Shown one piece after another: positions 17,980 through 26,334 of a stretch of 64,000 bases of DNA. A program made the translations under genes and the position numbers. This DNA is from Leptolyngbya boryana PCC 6306 (GTDB lineage: Bacteria; Cyanobacteriota; Cyanobacteriia; Leptolyngbyales; Leptolyngbyaceae). Under the pieces are notes generated by a model. It saw nothing but the letters and a program-made list of their open reading frames with translations, ran no database searches and was not told the DNA's origin. The stretch spans positions 4,234,577-4,298,576 of the forward strand of contig NZ_KB731324.1 in NCBI RefSeq assembly GCF_000353285.1, in the 5' to 3' direction. Each line of letters starts with the position of its first letter. The first letter of the stretch is position 1.

Positions 17980-18627
17980 TTACGCTTGCCGACGGATATC
18001 CAACATTTCTGCCAAGCTGGGATCTTGCATTTCCAATGCATTCTCTTGTTCAGAAAGATGGATAGGTGGAGGAGTCGATCGCTTGAACGTTGCTTTCGCA
18101 GTTGCTGCGGCTTGTCGAGTTGGAGGCGTTGGGAGATTCGCTTGCGGAATCGGCATTCGAGGTCGGCGTGAACTGGTCATTTCGCGCAATTTTACAGGTT
18201 TCGGTTGAATGACGACAGACCTTGCCGGGGTTTTAGGGCTTGATTTCACAGGTCGCAACTGCTTCGCCAGCACGACGGAAGTCAAGGCGCAACTGCCCGC
18301 GACGATCGCTAATAGTCCAAATGAGCTGGCAGGAGTCGGGATGTGCGAATTGGCTTGTGGAGCTTTGGCAGTGGCTTGAGGTTTGGGTGTTTCAAGCGGA
18401 GCGGAATTGGTGTAGGTCAGTCCCCGAGCAGCAAGCCAGCCAAAGTACAGAATTGCACCCCAAGTTGCAAATAAGCAGATGAAGGGATGGCGTTGGGCAA
18501 AGTGCAGCAAGAAGCGAGAAGTCGATCGTTTTGCAGTAGATGGCGGCTTCACAGCTTTTTGACGTGCAGATTGTCTCACAGGGTGTGGGCGGGTGACAGA
18601 TTTCAGGGTGTTGGATGGATTGCCCAT
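17980..18627 (-). CDS. Basic two-helix membrane protein, unknown
   Basis: 215 residues. A basic, Ser/Pro-rich N-terminus of about 40 residues, a membrane helix near 45-70 (FICLFATWGAILYFGWLAA), a Pro/Ala linker, a second helix near 100-125 (FGLLAIVAGSCALTSVVLA), then a long basic Pro-rich tail with RPRMPIPQANLPTPPTR. No catalytic motif is visible and I do not recognise the family. It converges on the CHAT-TPR gene, 45 bases away. Confidence 0.7.
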   Translation of the reverse strand: MGNPSNTLKSVTRPHPVRQSARQKAVKPPSTAKRSTSRFLLHFAQRHPFICLFATWGAILYFGWLAARGLTYTNSAPLETPKPQATAKAPQANSHIPTPASSFGLLAIVAGSCALTSVVLAKQLRPVKSSPKTPARSVVIQPKPVKLREMTSSRRPRMPIPQANLPTPPTRQAAATAKATFKRSTPPPIHLSEQENALEMQDPSLAEMLDIRRQA

Positions 18628-18788
18628 ATTGAGTATCTTGCGTTCAACGTCAACAGTCGGTTTGAAATTGTACTACAGAAAATTTCTTTATTTGGCTAAT
18701 AATGCCCGATTCAGCGATCTCGCGCAACCCATCTAAAGACATAAACTGTATAGTCTTATTCGATCAGAGATGATCCCGTCAGAATGAT

Positions 18789-21320
18789 CTAGGAAACAAT
18801 AATTAACTTCCACAATCCCGAACCAAGAATCACCAGTGCAAAATGTTGAGGCAGTAAGTTTTGAATGGGTTGTCGCGCAATCTTTTGGGTTAAAAATACG
18901 CTGCACCAAAATGATCCAATGAGTGTTACTGCTTGTAAAAATTCAATCACAGCAGGATGAGCAACTGCGATCGGTAATGTTGCAATCAGTTCTGCGTTTC
19001 CTCCAAAAGTTGCTGCGGTGACGGGTAAAATTTGTCCCGCTTCGGTTAAACCTAGATGTAAGTAATGCGCTAGACTCACGCCCAGAACCAGTGGCAGATA
19101 GCCATAAGCAAGTTCGAGAAAGGGACGAGATCGCCGATTTAACAATCGCAGAATTTGGTGAAAGAGCAGTGAAATTGCTGCGGGAAACATCAGAGCAAGC
19201 ATTGAAACGATCGTATGAATCCCAAAGTGGTCTAAGTGTAGATTGATGCCGAAAAGTTGTTCAACTTGAGGCAGGCGATGTAAAAAAACGGCTCCAAAGA
19301 GAAGAAATAGTAAGCACACTTCCGAATAAGACGGATGATGTGTTGTCCATAGCTCGATTCCAGGTGGACGAAGGTTAAGTTCGACAGATCGATGCGGACA
19401 GGCTTTGAGGCAAGTCATACACAATACACAGTCTTTGTTGTCTTGCAGTTGGGCGGGGTGTGAATAGATCGGACAGCCTCCAGTTTCCATGCCTTCGCCT
19501 TTTTGAGGACCGCCTTTGTAGCATTGGTAAGTTGTGCAAGTTGCGGAACAGATGCCTTGTTGCGCTCTGAGTTCAATCATAGAAAGCTTTGCAAATAGAC
19601 CATTCATGCCACCGATCGGGCAAAGATATCGACACCAAAATCGCCGCTCAAATAGCACTGAAAAGATCACGGCTCCGGCTGTGATCAAAAGTAATAGACA
19701 TCCAGATAAGTAAGCTGTGTTTTCTAAGTTCCAGAGTTCTTCCCATAGCAAAATCAGGGTGAACAGTCCGAACAAAAACCATCCCCCCCACTTTTCGGCA
19801 GATTGTCTTGCCCAAGGTTGAAGCTTACGGGGAAAGAGCCAGAGCGAGATTTTTTGTGCGAGTTCTCCATAAATCATAAATGGACAGATTGCGCACCAAA
19901 GCCTGCCGACAAAGGGGAAGGAGATGAGAATCAGCATCCACCACCATGCCCAAAACAGATTTAAAGCAAAGTTGCGATCGCGCGTTTGCGGAGCAGCAAA
20001 TAGCACAACAACTACGACTGCAAACAATCCCAAAGTAAACCCATAGTTAATCCGATCTGGCCACCAAGAACTTCTGAGAAACTGGCGGAGCTTTGGATAA
20101 GCGTTGAGTAGGTTGACTCGAAAGCGTCGATTTTTATCTCCGGCTGACCAGAAGACTTCTTCGGTAAGTTCTCTGCCTTCGGCTTGGGTAATGGCTCGGT
20201 TGAGTAAGTTTTCTAACTCTACATAATTGCCTGGAAAGTCATAACCTTGAAGTCGGCGCAATGCTTCTGGAGTAATTTTGGGTTTTGCAATGCCTCGCGA
20301 TTTTGTTAGTAAACTCAGGTAGTAATCTGCTTGCAGTGCAATGTCTGATTTTCTGACGCGCAAGGGTGGGACTTTGATCACATGCGTAATCAGTTTGCAT
20401 TTCTCAAGTTGCGGCAGGACTTTTTCTGAAGTCATGATCAACCGCGCTTCATACGATCGCGGTTCCGGTTCGGGTTCTCCTTCGCGCGCGATCGGGGTAA
20501 ATTGCCCGGTTTTGAGCAGTTGTACGAGCTTTTCTTCAAATTCGGGTGAGATGTCTTCGAGATTGTTCAGCATGAGTGTGCCGCGCCCAATCCAATCGAG
20601 CAATCCAGGTTTGCCCACTCGTCCAAAAAGCTCAGCCCCATTCGGTTGCATGGTGTTGCAATTGATTTTGATCAAAGGTTCTTTACGATCGCTCGAACCA
20701 AAATGAATCAATGCGGCTGAATTATCTTTTTCCAGTCCCGGCTCTCCGAAAATCAGCACCGAACCGCGATCGCTGGATGCCTTTTTAATTTCCTGTCGCA
20801 GTCGGGTTGCATATCGGCTTGTGCCAACAATGCCGCGTTTTACTTTCGGCACAAGGTAAGGTCGCAATGCGATCTGTTTTTCTCGCTCGTATGCGAGTTC
20901 TGCTTCGGCTTGTTCGAGTTGGGTTGCCAATTGCCGCGAAATGGCTTGCCCTAGTTCGGGAAATTGTTGAGCGATCGCGATAAATTCCTCGCGTGGAATT
21001 GTCCAAATCGTGCAATCGTCCAGTGTAATGACGGTTTCTTCTGCGACTTCATCTAAGAGTAATTCTTTGAGATAGACGATCGCGCCTGGAAGCAGGCTAG
21101 TTGCTTTGGCAGCACTGGTTTTACTAGTGCGATAGCTCTCTAGATGCCCGTTGTAAAGAATGTAAAGGGCGGCGGGCTGAGTGTCTTCAAGTCCGATGCG
21201 GCGATTTTCTTGGATTTCTTGTTCTTGGATCGATTGTGCGATCGCTAAAAGTGCTTTTTCACTCAATCTTCCCAATTCCGTGCTGAGTTTTAGCCAGTTC
21301 ACTCGCTCTGAAACGTCCAT
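18789..21320 (-). CDS. cNMP-binding / degenerate AAA+ (sigma54-activator-like) / 4Fe-4S membrane fusion protein
   Basis: 843 residues. Residues about 10-140 are a cyclic-nucleotide-binding-type domain (LLPGAIVYLKELLLDE). About 160-390 resemble the central AAA+ domain of sigma54 activators, but key motifs are degraded: the Walker-A position reads GEPGLEKDN, the Walker-B position reads LMLNNLED, and the GAFTGA loop is missing. From about 430 on there are several membrane helices of the NapH/NosR polyferredoxin type with Cys clusters CRYLCPIGG (about 563), CSATCTTYQC (about 590) and CVLCMTCLKACPH (about 635), enough for 4Fe-4S centres. Cyanobacteria have no sigma54, so the AAA+ part probably serves as a scaffold or sensor. 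A membrane redox sensor or electron-transfer protein is the likeliest role. Confidence 0.88.
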   Translation of the reverse strand: MDVSERVNWLKLSTELGRLSEKALLAIAQSIQEQEIQENRRIGLEDTQPAALYILYNGHLESYRTSKTSAAKATSLLPGAIVYLKELLLDEVAEETVITLDDCTIWTIPREEFIAIAQQFPELGQAISRQLATQLEQAEAELAYEREKQIALRPYLVPKVKRGIVGTSRYATRLRQEIKKASSDRGSVLIFGEPGLEKDNSAALIHFGSSDRKEPLIKINCNTMQPNGAELFGRVGKPGLLDWIGRGTLMLNNLEDISPEFEEKLVQLLKTGQFTPIAREGEPEPEPRSYEARLIMTSEKVLPQLEKCKLITHVIKVPPLRVRKSDIALQADYYLSLLTKSRGIAKPKITPEALRRLQGYDFPGNYVELENLLNRAITQAEGRELTEEVFWSAGDKNRRFRVNLLNAYPKLRQFLRSSWWPDRINYGFTLGLFAVVVVVLFAAPQTRDRNFALNLFWAWWWMLILISFPFVGRLWCAICPFMIYGELAQKISLWLFPRKLQPWARQSAEKWGGWFLFGLFTLILLWEELWNLENTAYLSGCLLLLITAGAVIFSVLFERRFWCRYLCPIGGMNGLFAKLSMIELRAQQGICSATCTTYQCYKGGPQKGEGMETGGCPIYSHPAQLQDNKDCVLCMTCLKACPHRSVELNLRPPGIELWTTHHPSYSEVCLLFLLFGAVFLHRLPQVEQLFGINLHLDHFGIHTIVSMLALMFPAAISLLFHQILRLLNRRSRPFLELAYGYLPLVLGVSLAHYLHLGLTEAGQILPVTAATFGGNAELIATLPIAVAHPAVIEFLQAVTLIGSFWCSVFLTQKIARQPIQNLLPQHFALVILGSGLWKLIIVS

Positions 21321-21349
21321 CTTTGCCTCTAGCGTGTGTTGATAGAGGA

Positions 21350-21457
21350 TTGATCATAGAACGATCGCATTTCTTCTCACCCGGAGTATGTCTGTTCAGC
21401 CCGAAAATGAGAAATTTGTTTACAGCGGGTACAAGATTGAGTGTTGATCATAGAACG
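21350..21457. promoter_or_regulatory. Two 14-base direct repeats upstream of divergent genes
   Basis: TTGATCATAGAACG occurs at 21350-21363 and again, identical, at 21444-21457. A third, inverted partial match (CGTTCTA) lies near 21498. The TTGATCA core resembles half of a CRP/FNR-family site (inference). The position, between the gene for a cNMP/FNR-like sensor and the NACHT locus, suits an operator. Confidence 0.4.
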
Positions 21458-21604
21458 CTCTGTGTTTGAGATGGAAATTTGAATCTTTAGGATAAAACGT
21501 TCTATCTTTTACGCTCAATGTTGGGACTTTCTACAGAAACATTGATAATTTCTGGAACAACTTTCATTCTTGGAGTAGAAAAGATACAGCCCCTACACAG
21601 AATC

Positions 21605-21985
21605 ATGAGCATGGAACCGATGACGTTTACAGCAGCAGCGATCGCGACTCTAGTTTTTAGCGAAACGTTCAAAGAAGTGGGTAAAACTTTGGGAAAAGGA
21701 ACGTTAGATGCGGGAGGAAAATTGGCAAAATTGCTGTGGGAGAAGCGACCAGGGGCAGCGAAAGCATTGGCGGCAGGCGAGGAAGCGCCAGAATATAAAG
21801 ACGCGATCGTTGAAGTGGAGACATTAGCGCAACAGGATACGGAAATTGCAGCAGCGATTCGTGCAGTGATTGAGGTAATGCAGGCTCAACCGCAATCGCA
21901 GCAGATTGTGAATTCGTTTGTGCAGAAAGCGGCGAATGTAGTTCACGGAACACAGATAATTGCGAAGCAAGAAAATATTTTTTGA
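21605..21985 (+). CDS. N-terminal adaptor-type helical protein, probably the broken 5' part of the NACHT gene
   Basis: 127 residues from ATG 21605 (a longer frame begins at ATG 21518, but the family-like sequence starts near MEPMTFTAAAIATLVFSE). Small, Ala-rich and helical; the C-terminus NVVHGTQIIAKQENIF looks like the tail of N-terminal modules found on cyanobacterial signalling NTPases. It ends at TGA 21983-21985. The NACHT frame that follows is in the same reading frame, and the 36 codons after the TGA stay open with coding character. So this is either a separate small protein or the N-terminal domain cut off by a nonsense change. Confidence 0.65.
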   Translation: MSMEPMTFTAAAIATLVFSETFKEVGKTLGKGTLDAGGKLAKLLWEKRPGAAKALAAGEEAPEYKDAIVEVETLAQQDTEIAAAIRAVIEVMQAQPQSQQIVNSFVQKAANVVHGTQIIAKQENIF

Positions 21986-22093
21986 CTCCATTCGTCGGCT
22001 TCCGGCTCCGACAAAGTAACGCCGTTAGAAATTGACTGGTTTGAAATTACCCGAACCCAATTAGCAACGCAATTTAAGCTGACGACTAATTTT

Positions 22094-24085
22094 TTGATCA
22101 GAAATGAGGGGGTCGCTCATGATTTACGAGAAGTTTACATTCCTTTATCTTTAGTAGAGTATAAAAAGCCCTTCAGACGGCAACCGTCTACTGATGTACC
22201 AGAAAAAACAATCCAACCTCAAGCTTTTCAATATGAGCAGTTTTTAGAGCAAGTATTGCGAAAAAAACACAGTCCAGCCAGTAATGGTCGGCGAATTGCA
22301 CTTATTGGAGAACCAGGCGCAGGCAAGACAACGTTGCTGCAACAGATCGCACAGTGGATCATTCAAGAAGTTCAGCAACCTGCCATCTGGGTTTCGCTTT
22401 CCGCACTAGAGGGACAAACTCTAGAAACATTTCTGTTGAAGAAATGGCTCAAGAACGGGTTACAGGTTGCAAACACTTCCTTAGAGCAAGAAAACGCCTT
22501 CGTCGAATGGGTTAAAAGCTCTAAACCCTGGTTGATGTTAGATGGCGTAGATGAAATGGCAGTTGGCTCGAATTCTCCGTTACAGGTGATCGCAGATCAA
22601 ATTGGAGGTTGGATCGCTGAAACTCGAATTGTCTTAACTTGTCGGGTAAATGTTTGGGAAAGTTTGGTTCGCCGTTTGGATAGCTTCGATGTCTATAGTC
22701 CCCTAGAACTTTCTTACCCGCATCAAGTTGAAGACTTCATAGGTAAATGGTTTACAACCGTCGCTAACACAGATAAGATACGGAGCGAGCGCTTATGCAG
22801 TGCATTACGCGAACCAGGGCGGGAAAGAATTCAGGAATTAGTGCAAAATCCCTTGCTTCTTACGCTCTTGTGTATGGATTGGTATATTCGGGAGGGTGAA
22901 CTTCCAGAAACGAGGGCTGATTTGTACGCACAACTTGTCGAAGACTTTTATACCTGGAAGCAGAGTGAGCTTCAAATACCTCTAGAAAAGTATCAACAAC
23001 TCACTACCAAATTGAGTGATCTGGCGCTAGAAGCGATCACGACGAAATCGAGTAAATTCTGGTTATCCTATGACCTTGCCAATCAGCTTTTAGGCGATCC
23101 ATCAGATAGTGAGTCATTATTTTATTTGGCATTAAAGCTAGGTTGGCTGAATAAAGCGGGTGTCGATGCCACTAATCCGAGAAAGCCTGTTCATGCTTTC
23201 TTACATCGCACGTTTGAGGAATATTTTGCAGCTTTGGGGATTGCAAAACAATTCAATCAAGGAACCTTATCGCTTGAACAGCTACAAAATGAGATATTTC
23301 AGCAACATTGGCAAGACGAAGCTTGGTATGAGGTTTTGTTGTTGATTTGCAGCTTGATTGATTCAAAGGCTGTAGGAGAATTTGTCAAGTATCTAACAGA
23401 TTTGGCGGAAGCCCAAAGAGGCTCTTGTGATGAGCTTTGGGAGAAGGATGAAGAATACTGGGATGAAAACTTCACTGATATTGATGACTATTTGGTAAGA
23501 GTTGTTGGAATCGATAAATTATTGTTTGCAGCAGATTGTATTAGCGAGATGCGGAATCGTCATGAACTTCCTTCTGTTTTGGGTAATCTTCTCGATAGCC
23601 TTGACAGTATTACTAATGTTGTAGAACGTTTCGGGTCTGAGTCACTTCATGGACTTGTTCACACGGGTATCTCTTTGATCGACAGGATCGCTTACACATC
23701 GCGAGGAAACTTAGTGGGTTATGAATGGCTTAAAAGAGAAGCAATGTACGGCGATAGATTACAAGAGTACTGTGTAGCGGCAATTCTTGGACTGGAAAAA
23801 TATTGGTTATATGCACCTACGTTTGTCGATGACCTTATTCAGATTGTCTATAGAAACGAATTTGATTCAATGACCGATCCAGATGACTTTTCAGACGAAT
23901 CAATTGATTACACAGATAGCCCTCGTCAAGCTGCAATGAAAGTGTTGTCAAACCACTTTTCTGATCACCCTGAAGTAGTTGCTCTTCTTCGAGATCGGGC
24001 TACTAATGATACAGATGAGCAGATGCAACGGTGGGCAGCGAATCAACTTAACAAACAGCGGAAGATGAACGATAGAGAGGTATAG
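22094..24085 (+). CDS. NACHT-family NTPase (STAND protein), 5' end uncertain
   Basis: 663 residues from TTG 22094, but the open frame continues upstream to the TGA at 21983 and that part encodes IDWFEITRTQLATQF, which looks like genuine NACHT-protein sequence. NACHT domain at about 65-300: Walker A LIGEPGAGKTTLLQQIA, Walker B WLMLDGVDEMA, sensor-region LTCRVNVWE, and a winged-helix-like part with NPLLLTLLCMDWY. A helical C-terminus ends in a HEAT-like repeat. Such STAND NTPases oligomerise on sensing a signal and several act in anti-phage defence. There is no ATG or GTG between the TGA and 22094, so a broken single gene is likely. Confidence 0.85.
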   Translation: MIRNEGVAHDLREVYIPLSLVEYKKPFRRQPSTDVPEKTIQPQAFQYEQFLEQVLRKKHSPASNGRRIALIGEPGAGKTTLLQQIAQWIIQEVQQPAIWVSLSALEGQTLETFLLKKWLKNGLQVANTSLEQENAFVEWVKSSKPWLMLDGVDEMAVGSNSPLQVIADQIGGWIAETRIVLTCRVNVWESLVRRLDSFDVYSPLELSYPHQVEDFIGKWFTTVANTDKIRSERLCSALREPGRERIQELVQNPLLLTLLCMDWYIREGELPETRADLYAQLVEDFYTWKQSELQIPLEKYQQLTTKLSDLALEAITTKSSKFWLSYDLANQLLGDPSDSESLFYLALKLGWLNKAGVDATNPRKPVHAFLHRTFEEYFAALGIAKQFNQGTLSLEQLQNEIFQQHWQDEAWYEVLLLICSLIDSKAVGEFVKYLTDLAEAQRGSCDELWEKDEEYWDENFTDIDDYLVRVVGIDKLLFAADCISEMRNRHELPSVLGNLLDSLDSITNVVERFGSESLHGLVHTGISLIDRIAYTSRGNLVGYEWLKREAMYGDRLQEYCVAAILGLEKYWLYAPTFVDDLIQIVYRNEFDSMTDPDDFSDESIDYTDSPRQAAMKVLSNHFSDHPEVVALLRDRATNDTDEQMQRWAANQLNKQRKMNDREV

Positions 24086-24393
24086 CAACGATTATAGTGA
24101 GAGAGCAGAGCGTACAAGAGATACTCTATCGTTTTGGCAAAAAGCGCCGTTCATCGTGCGAGGGCTGCGGAAAATTAGAGCCATAATTCGGAAAATTTTG
24201 AGGGCGTTGCCTGATCGTTAAAAGCTGAATTGATCGATTTCATGGTCGATCGTAGAAAGAATGGGAAAGGCTTGTACGATCGCTGAACTGTAAAATCTTT
24301 TCAATCGATAGCGCCAACTCCTTTCATCCAGAAAGTGATTCAAAGAATGCAATTGAGATTGCTGATCTATGATGAGCAAGAGGAGATTTGCCA
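24086..24393. other. Intergenic stretch between NACHT gene and xisI
   Basis: About 300 bases. I looked for a XisH gene, which usually precedes XisI, and saw none. One frame stays open for about 40 codons after 24090 (containing FWQKAPFIVRGLRKIRA) but has no start codon; it may be a remnant. GATCG-rich palindromes are present. Nothing else is evident. Confidence 0.4.
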
Positions 24394-24726
24394 ATGGATA
24401 AACTAACCCAATATCGAGAAATCGTCCAAACAATTCTGACTGAATACAGCGATCGACGTTCCGATGCAGAAGTTGATTCTCAATGTATCTTTGACACTCA
24501 ACGGGATCACTATCAAGTTGTGAATGTAGGTTGGTCAAATCGCGGCCGGATCTACGGGTGTGTGATGCATCTTGATCTCAAAGATGAAAAAGTTTGGATT
24601 CAATACAATGGAACTGAGATCGACCTTGGGCAAGAACTCGTTGATCGAGGTGTGCCGAAAACGGATATTGTTCTCGGGTTTCAATCGCCTTTTCGCCGTC
24701 AATTTACCGACTACGCTGTCAGCTAA
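24394..24726 (+). CDS. XisI-like protein (fdxN element excision controlling factor family)
   Basis: About 110 residues. ATG 24394 is preferred because GAGGAG lies about nine bases upstream. The sequence MDKLTQYREIVQTILTEY, then QVVNVGWSNRGRIYGCVMHL, KVWIQYNGTEIDLGQELV and DIVLGFQSP follow the XisI family closely. The family was named for control of excision of a Nostoc fdxN DNA element but is widespread, usually paired with XisH, and its general role is unclear. XisH is missing here. A VapXD-like or nuclease-linked role has been suggested for the pair; nothing in this sequence decides it. Confidence 0.88.
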   Translation: MDKLTQYREIVQTILTEYSDRRSDAEVDSQCIFDTQRDHYQVVNVGWSNRGRIYGCVMHLDLKDEKVWIQYNGTEIDLGQELVDRGVPKTDIVLGFQSPFRRQFTDYAVS

Positions 24727-24771
24727 TCATCGCTTCAAAGTGTTGCTATGGATTCAGAGTTAAGCGATCGC

Positions 24772-25626
24772 TTAACGATGTGTTGGAGTCGTCGATTTGA
24801 TTAAATGATCGAGATCCTTTTGCATTTGCAGACGCACCTGCTGATAACACGCTTCCACATAAGCGTGATCGTTTGCAGCATCTCGTCCATATCGTTCAAA
24901 TCGAATCGGAGCGCAAACTTGAGTATGAATCTGTATTGGAAAAGGAATGTTCGGCAGTGGGCCGATCGCTAAACCCCAAGGCAATCCCAGATAAATCGGA
25001 AACACGATCGGATCAATCCCAAACAGCCAAGGCATTCCCCAACGATGCAGTTGTTTCACAAGCGCATAGTAATCTTCGAGAACAATTAGCGTATCGTGAG
25101 CACCCCAAGAAATCGCAGGAACGATCGCCACCTTCTCCCGCAAAGCAAGCTTAATAAATGCTCGGTTCTCCTCTAAACAAATACGATCGCGTAATCGATG
25201 TGGACGAAAAACATCATACGGGCCACCCGGATAGACCAGCACATTCGCACCACTCCGCAAAGCCGCGATCGCCATCTTAGGATGAGCCTGAACCGCACCC
25301 ACTTCAGCCGCTAATTTTGTCAAAGGTGGCGGTAATACGTTCCACATCTGCGGGTGCATCAATCCATAAATTCGGCGATCGTAGCCAAATCGTTGAAACC
25401 AGTCATACATCATCATGATCATGTCTGGTGCTGCCATGCCGCCATTGTGCGAACCGACAATCAAAACAGGCTCTTCAGTGGGAATCAGTTCCCAACCGCT
25501 CGTCTGAACCCGAAAGTAATGCTCGTAAAACCATCCAAATATCGGGACGAGCGATTGAATGACTTGTGGATTACGGAGATCTAATGACCATCCGGGTTCC
25601 CTAGACGAATGGGACTGTAAAACCAT
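24772..25626 (-). CDS. Lysophospholipid/diacylglycerol acyltransferase-like protein (LPLAT superfamily)
   Basis: 284 residues. The acceptor motif is SHNGGMAAPD, where the usual HX4D is stretched as in the TMEM68/DGAT-like and plant phytyl-ester-synthase branch. The second block VLVYPGGPYDVFRPHRLRD and the third AIVPAISWGAHDTLIVLEDYY (two parts of one region) also fit that branch. It probably transfers an acyl group to a lipid or phytol acceptor at the membrane; the substrate is inferred only from family likeness. No membrane helix beyond amphipathic segments is evident. Divergent from the hydrolase at 25720. Confidence 0.85.
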   Translation of the reverse strand: MVLQSHSSREPGWSLDLRNPQVIQSLVPIFGWFYEHYFRVQTSGWELIPTEEPVLIVGSHNGGMAAPDMIMMMYDWFQRFGYDRRIYGLMHPQMWNVLPPPLTKLAAEVGAVQAHPKMAIAALRSGANVLVYPGGPYDVFRPHRLRDRICLEENRAFIKLALREKVAIVPAISWGAHDTLIVLEDYYALVKQLHRWGMPWLFGIDPIVFPIYLGLPWGLAIGPLPNIPFPIQIHTQVCAPIRFERYGRDAANDHAYVEACYQQVRLQMQKDLDHLIKSTTPTHR

Positions 25627-25719
25627 GTTGCTGATTACGACGAGTTGAGAAGCAAATATAATCCTAGAGAGCAGGATAAACCATTAGGTCGCTTGTAAGA
25701 AATTGAAACCTCAATTGAG

Positions 25720-26334
25720 ATGAAACTACTTTTGATTCATGGGCTGTCTCGCAGCCCGTTTTCTCTATTCACTTTAGAACGGCGGTTACAACAAGCGGGA
25801 TGGACAACAGAACAGTTTGCTTACGCTGCTGTTCTAGAATCCTATGATCAAATCGTGGAACGTCTGCGATCGCGGTTAGAGACGATCGCAGATCGAGAAC
25901 CTTACGGAATTGTCGCGCACTCGCTCGGTGGATTGTTAACGCGATCGGCATTGGGAAAAATCCGCTCAGCGTTGCCCAAACAGATTGTGATGCTCGGAAC
26001 TCCCAATCGTCAGCCTCGGCTCGCAACCTTCGCGAATCAGATTCCTCTGTTTCAATGGTGGACAGGTCAGTGTGGCGCAAATCTCGCAGATCCAGCCTTT
26101 TTTGACAAATTGCCTCCGCTCACGTCGTCCTATACCATCATTGCCGGAACCAGCGGTCTTAGAGGAGCATGGAGTCCCTTTGGAACAGATGTGAACGATG
26201 GCATTGTGGCATTGAATGAAACTTATCTGTCGAGCCGCGATCGCGTGATTACTTTCCCGGTGTATCACACGTTTATGATGAACGATCAACGCATTCAAGA
26301 AACCGTGGTTCAAGCATTCGATGGGCGTGTATAA
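25720..26334 (+). CDS. Small alpha/beta hydrolase (lipase-like)
   Basis: 204 residues. It starts with LLIHGLSRSPFSLFTL, which provides the oxyanion-loop HG, and has the nucleophile elbow VAHSLGGLLTRSAL (Ser near residue 68). The Asp is probably in GTDVNDGIVAL and the His in YHTFMMND near the C-terminus. The family includes lipases and esterases without a signal peptide, so it is likely cytosolic. Its 3' end overlaps the convergent PaaK-like gene by 25 bases. Next to the acyltransferase, it suggests a lipid-ester function, but that is inference. Confidence 0.85.
   Translation: MKLLLIHGLSRSPFSLFTLERRLQQAGWTTEQFAYAAVLESYDQIVERLRSRLETIADREPYGIVAHSLGGLLTRSALGKIRSALPKQIVMLGTPNRQPRLATFANQIPLFQWWTGQCGANLADPAFFDKLPPLTSSYTIIAGTSGLRGAWSPFGTDVNDGIVALNETYLSSRDRVITFPVYHTFMMNDQRIQETVVQAFDGRV

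Noticed and set aside
24218-24538. 106-codon frame opposite xisI
   Set aside because: It is the complement of xisI and its leader; the plus strand has the family match and ribosome site.
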